Origin: a virus
Reading direction: 5' to 3' (one strand)
Length of the DNA: 64,000 nucleotides
IMG/VR virus record: IMGVR_UViG_3300031658_000002
Span: 1-64,000 of that record
This document shows, in pieces, positions 33,723 through 41,900 of the stretch. Positions within the stretch are counted from its first letter, which is position 1; each line of letters starts with the position of its first letter. The position numbers and the translations under genes were made by a program. Under the pieces are notes generated by a model, which saw only the letters and a program-made list of their open reading frames with translations, did no database searches and had not been told where the DNA came from.

Positions 33723-34420
33723 GATTTTCTCAACTTTAATTCTTTTTCTATCCACTTCTTTGCAATGTGGTTTTGTATCGGTCGACTTACAAATTCTCTA
33801 GCATTTGACTTTACAACTTTTTCGAAATCTCTGTATTCTGAATTATCTACAACCAACATATTGCTTGCACCAAACAAAGCTTGGAATTTACCCATGTTGT
33901 TATTTACAGCTTGCCATGATTTTTTTACCAACTCAGATGGAAGTGTTCTCTCTCTATTTTGATTTCTTTCAAGAGCAACGTCTAAGTCTGTGTTTACAAA
34001 AACCATAAAACAATCGTAGCCTGCTGATTCTAGTTTTTTCTTTTGGTCTGCTATATTAGGATAGTTCTTACCAGTACCATCAATAAGAAGTCCGAGCCTT
34101 CCATTGATATAATTTTTAAGTGCAGCGTCTCTAGCCTTTTTACTCTTTGCTCTAAGTAACATCGCTTGTTCGTACTCATCTGGATTTAATTTGGCTATGT
34201 CTTTGCTCAAACCTTTCATCTGTAAGTATGTTTCAAAGTACTTGTCGCTGTTGACGGCTTTCAGTCCCTGTGCAGAAACGAAAGGCATTTTCTCTGGCAT
34301 TCCAAATAATGAAGATGCAGCAAATGATTTACCACTCCCTGGTCCACCGGCTGTAAACACAGCTTTGAATATACCCGGATCGTATACCCCTTCAATCAAT
34401 ATGTCTGTTAACTTTATCAC
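33719..34420 (-). CDS. P-loop kinase (zeta-toxin/polynucleotide-kinase-like), candidate virion cargo
   Basis: This 233-residue protein has Walker A GGPGSGKS (25-32), a DGTGKNY block after strand LLIDG (about 110-119), and NRERTLP, like the lid arginines of small-molecule and nucleic-acid kinases. The start is GTG 34420 with GGAG six bases upstream. The N-terminus MIKLTDILIE-GVYD matches the capsid-targeting pattern seen in T4 internal proteins. It overlaps the ligase fusion (ATGA), which suggests joint action, perhaps end-healing before ligation. The substrate is not determinable here. Confidence 0.75.
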   Translation of the reverse strand: MIKLTDILIEGVYDPGIFKAVFTAGGPGSGKSFAASSLFGMPEKMPFVSAQGLKAVNSDKYFETYLQMKGLSKDIAKLNPDEYEQAMLLRAKSKKARDAALKNYINGRLGLLIDGTGKNYPNIADQKKKLESAGYDCFMVFVNTDLDVALERNQNRERTLPSELVKKSWQAVNNNMGKFQALFGASNMLVVDNSEYRDFEKVVKSNAREFVSRPIQNHIAKKWIEKELKLRKS

Positions 34421-34421
34421 C

Positions 34422-34625
34422 TTAATCTCCTGACAATGCGCTCTTGATAGTATTAACTTCAGCTGTTAGCTCATCTATCTTCAAAATCATCTTCTTAAGC
34501 ACTTCTGCCACGTCTTGGTATTCACCATCCATAAGTGCTGTTTCAATATCTACTGTAGCTGCAGCTGATTGTGTTAAAGCTACTAACTCTGCTATCTCAG
34601 CTGTTGCTGTCTTTACGTCTGCCAT
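34422..34625 (-). CDS. Small coiled-coil protein after the tail fibre genes
   Basis: This 67-residue helical protein has heptad-like leucines and isoleucines (EVLKKMILKIDELTAEVNTIKSAL) and starts MADVKTATAEIAEL. It has a GGAG ribosome binding site and is packed between a fibre gene and the kinase (gaps of 4 and 1 bases). It could be a fibre assembly chaperone or trimeriser. No family recognised. Confidence 0.75.
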   Translation of the reverse strand: MADVKTATAEIAELVALTQSAAATVDIETALMDGEYQDVAEVLKKMILKIDELTAEVNTIKSALSGD

Positions 34626-34629
34626 ATTA

Positions 34630-35781
34630 CTACTCCATTCCTATTTTATGTCTAAATACCATCGTGAATTGGGCCCTAACAGAGTCGCCTGTTTGGTCAC
34701 CGCAGTGTACTCCAGCCCACACTTTATCTCCTGCAAGTAGCTGATACGTCTGTGACATATCTTCCCAATGGTTGTTTCTTTGATTGTAACTACTGTCGAT
34801 GCCGCTTGATGCTGTAGCAAAAGCTCTAAGTGTCATTTTTGTTGCAGCATTAGAACCAAATTGAGTTGCAGCTACAAATAACCCGGCTGACATAATATGA
34901 CTGCCTCCAAATCTATGTAGGGTCCCTGTAAAACCTACAAGTTCACAGTCAAACGGCACTGTATAACAAGGATGTATATATTGTGCTGCTGACATTGTTA
35001 TTTGAGAAATTCCTATTTCTATACCTCCAGCTGCATCAGATGCCTCGTCATGGTTAAATGTACCTAAAGCAGCTGAGTTGTATTGGTGGTTGTTACCAGC
35101 ATTACCAGTACCTACAAATGAGCCAGATACACTAGCATCTTGGCCGTATTCGTAGTGAGTGAAATAAGCATATAGATTTGAATCTGCTCTAGTTAATCCT
35201 TGACCAGTTTTTTTAGTGTTTACCGCTATCCCTTTTGTTGGTGATATGAGGACTCCACTTCCTGTTATTGTAGATGACGAAGACACCGCACCTGTAACAG
35301 TAATGCCACCTGTGAATGGTGGTGAGACCAAATCAGCCTTTGTAGCAAATTCTACTATTGCTAGATCCGAAATTACTTTGTCGGCGTCTGCAGTATCTTG
35401 TGCTGATGTTAAACCTACCATTGCTTTAGTTATACCACCTACTGTTCCAGTAAATGTTGGGTCTGCAGTATTTGCTTTTAAACCTAATGCTGTAGTTGTA
35501 GCATATACTTCTGACAAAAGACTACCGTTTTCATATACCCTACCCGCATAAACATTACCACTTGCACTTATATTACCTGTACCTGTATGATTACCTAGAT
35601 GGTTTAATATCTTGTTTGATGCAGTTATCTCGCCGAACGTAAAACTTGATTTAGTTGCATTGCTAGAACCTGAACCATACCATAGTGAACCTGATGATAC
35701 GTTTATTGCTAGCTCACCTTGCGCCAATGTTGCCGGGGCTGATGAACCTGTTCCGTTTTTTATTTGAATTGTTTGTGCCAT
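34630..35781 (-). CDS. Tail fibre/virion decoration protein with GNISASG repeat
   Basis: This 383-residue protein begins AQTIQIKNGTGSSAPATLAQGELAIN, the attachment-like start often seen on phage fibre proteins (T-x-Q-I-K-x-G-...-P-x-L-x-x-GELA-N). It continues with beta-solenoid-like GTGNISASGNVYAG, and ends with a globular beta domain containing HYEYGQDASVSG and KVWAGVHCGDQTGDSV. It is probably trimeric and involved in receptor binding. It has a late motif and GGAAG ribosome binding site. The DNA encoding GNISASG is shared with the next gene. Confidence 0.75.
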   Translation of the reverse strand: MAQTIQIKNGTGSSAPATLAQGELAINVSSGSLWYGSGSSNATKSSFTFGEITASNKILNHLGNHTGTGNISASGNVYAGRVYENGSLLSEVYATTTALGLKANTADPTFTGTVGGITKAMVGLTSAQDTADADKVISDLAIVEFATKADLVSPPFTGGITVTGAVSSSSTITGSGVLISPTKGIAVNTKKTGQGLTRADSNLYAYFTHYEYGQDASVSGSFVGTGNAGNNHQYNSAALGTFNHDEASDAAGGIEIGISQITMSAAQYIHPCYTVPFDCELVGFTGTLHRFGGSHIMSAGLFVAATQFGSNAATKMTLRAFATASSGIDSSYNQRNNHWEDMSQTYQLLAGDKVWAGVHCGDQTGDSVRAQFTMVFRHKIGME

Positions 35782-36212
35782 ATTATTCTTCCATTATTAT
35801 ATAAATATCAAAAAGTCCCGCCTTTTATATTATTAAACTGTATTTCTCCACTTGCACTTATATTTCCCGAGGCTGTTACATTGCCCCATATATTCAACCC
35901 TGTGTCTTTGATCCACAGATTAGTATCGTCATAGTCAATTCGCTTACCTTGAAGATGTAATTCACCCGTTGTATAAAGTTCAGATCCAGCTATTTTGCCG
36001 CTTGCACTTATATTACCTGATGACGTTATATGTGTTGCTGAGATTGTAGAGCTGCCGTATATTGGTCCAGCTATCTTAACAGGGCCTGAGCCATCAATAT
36101 GAAGCCCTCCTCCGGCGAGCTCTGAAATTCTTACGGTATCATTGGAAAATCTGTACTGAGTTCTTGCAGTGATAAAATTAGCTGTTAAGTTGCCACTTGA
36201 GCTTATATTACC
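35561..36212 (-). repeat. Dispersed GGTAATATAAGTGCAAG-type repeats in two fibre genes
   Basis: Four 17-base copies (35561, 35851, 36001 and 36196; two with single differences) encode GNISASG in adjacent fibre genes. They could serve as homology for fibre recombination. Confidence 0.8.
35798..35810 (-). promoter_or_regulatory. Late-type promoter motif
   Basis: The coding strand reads TGATATTTATATA, overlapping the stop of the 299-residue fibre gene and 16 bases before the ATG of the 383-residue fibre gene. Confidence 0.6.
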
Positions 36213-36707
36213 AACAGGATCAATTAACGCGACTGTAGTTCGATCCTGTATGAAGAGTATCGATGCTGTGTGGTACGGTTCAGCAAACCCTATCCCCATT
36301 CTCTGGCTTTTGTTTGCAAATGCTGGTGTTGCGCCTATTTGAAAGGATGGTGGATTTTCTGGTAGTGCGGTAGCATATACCGAATAGAAAGCAGGGGAAG
36401 TGTTGAATGCAACGTTTTGCATATTTGCAACATAACCCCACTGAGTAGCTGAAATGTTATCGGCATTTGATCCCATGCTGGATAGTGATGTCCACTCCGC
36501 TGCAGATATTGCCGCGTTGCCAATGTGAGCTATTTCAAGCCACTCTGTGTTTGTTATATTTGCAGAGCCCATTACCTGAAGTGATGCTAACGCTGCTGAT
36601 GACAGGACTGTGTTTCCTGCACCATCGTATATTGTATTACCGTCGGTATGCATTACACGCTGGTAAGTGTCTTGTATTAGTGAACCTGATAGATTAGGTA
36701 GTGCCAT
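35808..36707 (-). CDS. Tail fibre-like protein with SGNISASG repeats
   Basis: This 299-residue protein is beta-rich. After a helical N-terminal region with repeated SAAEWTSLSSMGSN-type units (ITNTEWLEIAHIGN, ISATQWGYVANM), it has three SGNISASG-like turns near residues 170-290. No catalytic motif or S74 chaperone at the end. It lies between the 186-residue protein and the next fibre, with an AAGGG ribosome binding site. Probably a fibre segment or adaptor. Confidence 0.7.
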   Translation of the reverse strand: MALPNLSGSLIQDTYQRVMHTDGNTIYDGAGNTVLSSAALASLQVMGSANITNTEWLEIAHIGNAAISAAEWTSLSSMGSNADNISATQWGYVANMQNVAFNTSPAFYSVYATALPENPPSFQIGATPAFANKSQRMGIGFAEPYHTASILFIQDRTTVALIDPVGNISSSGNLTANFITARTQYRFSNDTVRISELAGGGLHIDGSGPVKIAGPIYGSSTISATHITSSGNISASGKIAGSELYTTGELHLQGKRIDYDDTNLWIKDTGLNIWGNVTASGNISASGEIQFNNIKGGTF

Positions 36708-36716
36708 CTATAACCC

Positions 36717-37277
36717 TTATTTTCGTTTTTGTAAAACTTTAATAACCTTCTCAATCACAGGAAGCTTTATATCTTCTTTGATTGGATTTTCTTGTATGTA
36801 TTCTGCTACTATATTGTTAAGCTTGTTTTTTCTTATAGTCAAATTGCTTATGTTTATATCTTCCTTGATAAGCATTTTGACTAAATTTAAAATATGCTCT
36901 TTTTCCGTTAATGTAGGTTGGGATAATATATGTACTGTATCTTTGGTTTTTTTCAATATTGGTTTTTCCTGAGATATAACCTCCACTGTAACCTTTTTAG
37001 ATTGCTGTACTTTGAATTTAGATTCCCAAGGAGTGAAATAAGTGTCTTCTGCAATTATTTCTAGCCTTATTGTACCTTCAGTGCTTTCGTCTATAAGACC
37101 TCTAAGTCTCTTAACAGGTATTTTAACTTGGCCTGATTCAGATATTGTGCCTTTAAACATTATATCAAAGCCATCTGCTTCTACAACTAATCTAGCTTTA
37201 GATTTTTTTAAAGACGCTCCTTCAAGTTTTATCTTTGCTTCAAAATTCTCTATTTTATCCGTGTATAATTTGTACAT
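36717..37277 (-). CDS. Conserved beta-domain protein with helical C-terminus, unknown
   Basis: This 186-residue protein begins MYKLYTDKIENFEAKIKLEG. It has a beta-sandwich-like half (ARLVVEADGFDIMFKGTISESG, GTIRLEIIAEDTYFTPWES) and a charged helical half ending VIEKVIKVLQKRK. It overlaps the preceding 98-residue gene by 23 bases, suggesting translational coupling. It lies among fibre genes, so a structural or assembly role is likely; no family named. Confidence 0.75.
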   Translation of the reverse strand: MYKLYTDKIENFEAKIKLEGASLKKSKARLVVEADGFDIMFKGTISESGQVKIPVKRLRGLIDESTEGTIRLEIIAEDTYFTPWESKFKVQQSKKVTVEVISQEKPILKKTKDTVHILSQPTLTEKEHILNLVKMLIKEDINISNLTIRKNKLNNIVAEYIQENPIKEDIKLPVIEKVIKVLQKRK

Positions 37278-37551
37278 TTCTTTTGATCTCCTCAGCTATT
37301 AGTTTTATATCATCCAAATATATTTCTATATTTTGTATTTCTTTTTCTTCGTCGTAAACTTTAATACCTTTTCTAAACATAACAAGCTTTATTACTTTAC
37401 GTCGCTTCTTTTTATCTTTGTCGTACTTGTTCCAGCCCTTGCTTTTACCTCCATGCTGGATTATATCGATTACTTCATTCCATAAGCTATCGTTATCGTT
37501 CCAAGCAATGGCTGCTGTGTTCCAAGCTATCTCTGTTGATTCATGCGACAT
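37255..37551 (-). CDS. Small charged protein, start overlaps a late motif
   Basis: This 98-residue protein has an N-terminal half with a Trp repeat (EIAWNTAAIAWNDNDSLWNE) and a lysine-rich helical C-terminal half (KKKRRKVIKLVMFRKG). Its ATG at 37551 is the last three bases of a TGATATTTATAT motif, so it cannot be translated from a transcript starting there and must use upstream transcripts, or a non-standard start. No Shine-Dalgarno. Unknown function. Confidence 0.65.
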   Translation of the reverse strand: MSHESTEIAWNTAAIAWNDNDSLWNEVIDIIQHGGKSKGWNKYDKDKKKRRKVIKLVMFRKGIKVYDEEKEIQNIEIYLDDIKLIAEEIKRNVQIIHG

Positions 37552-37563
37552 ATATAAATATCA
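37551..37563 (-). promoter_or_regulatory. Late-type promoter motif overlapping a start codon
   Basis: The coding strand reads TGATATTTATATATG, with the final ATG opening the 98-residue gene. It would still serve the overlapping 186-residue gene downstream. Confidence 0.5.
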
Positions 37564-37572
37564 TCCTCAGTT

Positions 37573-38901
37573 CTAAAAATTACCACCATCAATTGCAATG
37601 ACACTTCCCGTAAATGCCGGCATATTAGCTGTGGTTACTTTTGCAAATGTTACATTATCAGCTATCCGTATATTCTGGTCCATCATGTGGACTTCCGTAG
37701 CTCCCTGTCCTGATTGTACTTTCAAGCAGCTTAAGTTTCCGCCGATTGTGAGACCGCCTCCGCCATAGAATATAAAGTCCTGGCCTGATGAAGGAATATT
37801 TGCTGAATGATTTTTGTCTATTACAAATGCATCTGCTGATATATCTACTCCGGCCACCCATCGTTTAGTTGACGTACTTGTAAGAAAACTCAAATACTTG
37901 TCACTATCACCATCTGTTACGTTTCCTATTGTTATCCTCTGACCGGTCATAGTCATGTTGCTCGCTGTTACAGATACCTGGCCTTCTGATATTACAAGAT
38001 AATCACGTACAGGCTCACCAGCCTGAGAGGCTCCAATTCCAAAGTGCATAGAGCCCTTGATTGCCGAGCCATCAGATGCAACTCCATCTACTTTACCATA
38101 TATCTCCATTGCAGTTGCATCTTCATGGGAACCTGCAGAACTTATTGAAAGATCTTCCCAAGTTATAGTACCCAGTCTATCACCTTCAGATGCAGTTGAT
38201 GGCGCTAGAAAAGTACCTGGAGAATATGCCATTACCAGCTCTGAACCTGATGTTTCTGTAGTGACGGCACCACCTACTGCTATATTTCTATATTTCTTAG
38301 TTATTATCCTTCCGCCTCTGAACTCCATCTCTTTTGTTCCGTCATCAGATCTAAATTTTATATTGTCAGCTTTAAAATCTATATCGTTTTTTGGATCAGT
38401 TGTCTTAAACCCAAGCTTGCCAGATTTAGAAACATACATAAAAGTTTTTTCATAATTAAGATATTCATTTGTAGGGTTGGCCTCATGAGGCTTTCTTATG
38501 CTCCATTCTCCAGTTGGTGTAAAACCCATCTCCAAAGATGCTGAAGGTATGGCAAGCATCCCTGAGGCTGAACCTTCATAATCAAAAGATGTAAATCTTG
38601 ATGAAGTGTAAGTTCCATTAGAATTTGATATAGCTGTAGGGTAACCAAAAGACCCTGTTGTTGTAGTATCTCCAAAATGAAATAACGATTGTGATACTGA
38701 GTATGATACGTATGAAGTTGTTATGAATGTGATAGATGCTGTAGGTACACCGCCAAGAGACATTGATACATTGTTTGCTGGGTTTGAATTTGCAAAGTAT
38801 GGATGTTCTGATGTACTACCCGTTGGGCTTACTGGTAGATAAACTAAACTTGAAGTTGAGAAAATAAGTGAACCTGATGAGTATATTATTGTTTGAGGCA
38901 T
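37573..38901 (-). CDS. Tail fibre protein (442 residues)
   Basis: A Ser/Thr-rich beta protein starting MPQTIIYSSGSLIFSTSSLV. It has a central segment typical of fibre beta-helices (LGFKTTDPKNDIDFKADNIKFRSDDGTKEMEFRGGRI) and a C-terminal end PAFTGSVIAIDGGNF. It overlaps the 1510-residue fibre gene by one base and has a GGAGAA ribosome binding site. No S74 domain. Probably a distal or accessory fibre subunit built with the larger fibre. Confidence 0.7.
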   Translation of the reverse strand: MPQTIIYSSGSLIFSTSSLVYLPVSPTGSTSEHPYFANSNPANNVSMSLGGVPTASITFITTSYVSYSVSQSLFHFGDTTTTGSFGYPTAISNSNGTYTSSRFTSFDYEGSASGMLAIPSASLEMGFTPTGEWSIRKPHEANPTNEYLNYEKTFMYVSKSGKLGFKTTDPKNDIDFKADNIKFRSDDGTKEMEFRGGRIITKKYRNIAVGGAVTTETSGSELVMAYSPGTFLAPSTASEGDRLGTITWEDLSISSAGSHEDATAMEIYGKVDGVASDGSAIKGSMHFGIGASQAGEPVRDYLVISEGQVSVTASNMTMTGQRITIGNVTDGDSDKYLSFLTSTSTKRWVAGVDISADAFVIDKNHSANIPSSGQDFIFYGGGGLTIGGNLSCLKVQSGQGATEVHMMDQNIRIADNVTFAKVTTANMPAFTGSVIAIDGGNF

Positions 38902-41900
38902 TATTTATTCTCCAAAGCTTTAATTCTGCTAGTCAAATCATCTATGACTGTCTGTTGTTTGTTTATCATATCTTGTTGGTCTTGCACTGATTTGACTAAC
39001 AAGGGTAAGAATGCATTATAATCCATAATTATAGGTGCCTTCTCTGGATCTGGGTTTGATTCTTCGTTTCCATGTACAGCATCAGGGAAATATTCCTGTA
39101 CTTCTTGTGCGATAAACCCTGACTGTCTCATCCCACCTTTTGACGAAGGAGTAGCTATCCACTCAAAGTCTCTTACAGGTATACCCATCAAATTGTCTAT
39201 ACTTAATACTGTATCGGTTATGCTTTCTTTAAGTCTTCTGTCAGATACAGTTTCATATATAACTTTTGTCTTATAATTGAAGTGATCTTTTCTAACGCCT
39301 CCTGCATAGTAGCCTTTTATAGAACCGTCGTGACGGGCTTCTTTATGTTCGAATGAAATATAAAACACATTTCCTAGACCGCAATCTCCTGGATAAGCTA
39401 CACTCTGCCAACCTTGTCCTTGTATATAAGTCGACTGATACGGTGGTTTGTTGTGAGTACCATTTTCTGCGCATGTTAAATAAGGAGGCATTGATGTATT
39501 AGCTGTTGTCTGAGGAGGGTATTTCAAATCTACTGTTCTAGGTATAGATGAAACGCCTATTTTTATACCATGACCTGCACCGGCCATATTACATTCATGG
39601 TTATCGTTATGCGCGTTTCCGGGATCCGCCATCTTATTGAAGATTGCTGCATACTGCATTCCTACGTTAGTACTGGCGAAAGATGAGTGGTGAGCTGCTG
39701 CTCCAACTGGACAGTCCATAGCATTAAAACCATTGACAGTAAGCCAGGCTGTTTCGTCATACAGTCCGCCAAATGAGTTCCAACCTACAGCTGCTGATAG
39801 TGATGGATCATACAATGGCGGGCCAATGGTTGTTGTACATGATATATAAGACCACGATCTTAAATGATTACCACTTCCAGCTCCGTGATATGGGTTAAAT
39901 CCTATTGTCGCTACAGTATCCTTATCAAGTAGACCTGAAGACATACAAGCGCTACCTCCTGAACTTATGTTGTTTTCTCTAAAGTAAGTTATCTCGTTTG
40001 TAGACGTATTATATTTTAAAGAATAATATGTATCGGCTTCTTTAAGGCTATAGTAGAAAAGGTCATTGTTTGCTGCTATCTGCATACCTCCATGTGTACT
40101 TGCTAGTGATGCAGCCATAGTTAAATTATCTGGCTGAAGTCTTATACCTGCTGAGCCATCGCTAATCTTTATTGCATTGTTTTTCGATCCTTTGTTTCGT
40201 ATATGAAAGTCATCAGCAGCTGTTCTGTGCACTTCAGCATAATCTGTAAACTGAGTACCTTTCCACATATGTCCGTATCCATCGCTCTGTGTTATCCAGT
40301 TAGCGCCCATCTGTAATGCTGTTGTTGCTGTGTGATTTCCTAAGTTGTCTGCACTACCACCACTACCGCCAGAACCACCTGTGTTGCTTGAGATTGTAAT
40401 GTGATCTGTCCCAGCGTTTGAAGATAGAGTGACATTTGTTCCACCAACTAGATATAAATTATCATTTGCAGAGGCAACTAAATCAGCCTGTGCAGCATGA
40501 GGTGTTGTCCCTGAGTGAGTTACTTTTATTTTGACGAATGCATTAGCAGCGGTTGATGCAAAAGTTATAGCATCAGTCGCTGTAGTTAGTGTCATACCAG
40601 ATCCGGCTACCAATGTCATCGTGTCAGTAGCGGTATTGGCTGTCTGAGAAGTCTGGCCTGCTACTGCAAATGTTTTATATAGATCTTGATCTGGTGCACC
40701 CGTTGAAGCGCCGTTTGTTATTGTTAACACGTCACCTGAAATAGCTGTTGTTATACCTGTACCTCCGGCTATTTTGAATGTATCAGTAGTTGAATTTGGG
40801 GATGTAGATGTTGAATCTGCCTCAATTGTGTGCCATAAGTTCTGGTCAGAAGCACCCGCGGGGTTATTGTTTGTTATCGTAAGAGTGTCGCCTACTATGG
40901 CTGTTGTTATACCTGAGCCTCCAGCAATTGTTAACGAATCAGTGGTTGTATTCGGTGTTGTTGATGACGGGCCGTCAGCATTTATTGTATGCCATAAGTC
41001 TTGAGCTGCTGCGCCAACTGTTGAGGAAACAAAATCTGCAGCTGAAATTGTTTTTAGCTGACCTGTAACTCCGTCCCAGTTAACTAGCTTAGATTGAGAT
41101 GCTGCTGGTAAACAAGGAAGATATACTGACCCTGAAATTATCCAGCTATCATTACAGCTATCTCCGAATAAGCCAGGGCCTGACATTGTAACAGGACCTG
41201 AGAATGAAGTTGTGCCATTTATAAGATTGGGGCCTGACATCGTAACAGGACCTGTGAATGAAGATGTGCCTCCGAACGTATTTGGGCCTGAGAAGATAGA
41301 TGGGCCAGTTGAGGTTACAGTATTAGATACTACATTTGTAAACGTAGCAGTTAGTTCATTTTTCCAAGGTACATTAGGTATCACTGCAGTATAATCTGCT
41401 ATATCACCGTAATCGTTATAGAATTCAAATTTAAAATCTAGTGAGTCATACTCGGCAACATTACATTTTATTGTTGGGAATATAACGTCCCAAGTTCCTG
41501 GTGTAAATCCTTTTCTATCCCATGGCTTTATTGATATATCCCATAAGTACCATACGCCAGAATCTATTTTAAATCTTGGACCTCCACCTTCAGTACCATC
41601 TGCTTTAAATATAAACTTCTTACCTACCTCTTTCTGATTATTATTATAGTCATAGTCAACTTGTTTTTTCTTTATAGCTGTGTCTTCTATTAGACCTATA
41701 AACTTACCATGTGCAGAACCTCCATCGGTAAATGCAGAACCTGACATATATAATGACAACTTGGGCTCTTCTATTGCATCGTCATAAGTCGTTGTCCATG
41801 TAGGTATTTGAGTTTTTTGAGATACTGCCTTGAATGAAAGTTCATACCACTGATCTTGGTAGAAAGAAGCTGTGTTTGAAGATGATGGTTCGAATACCCA

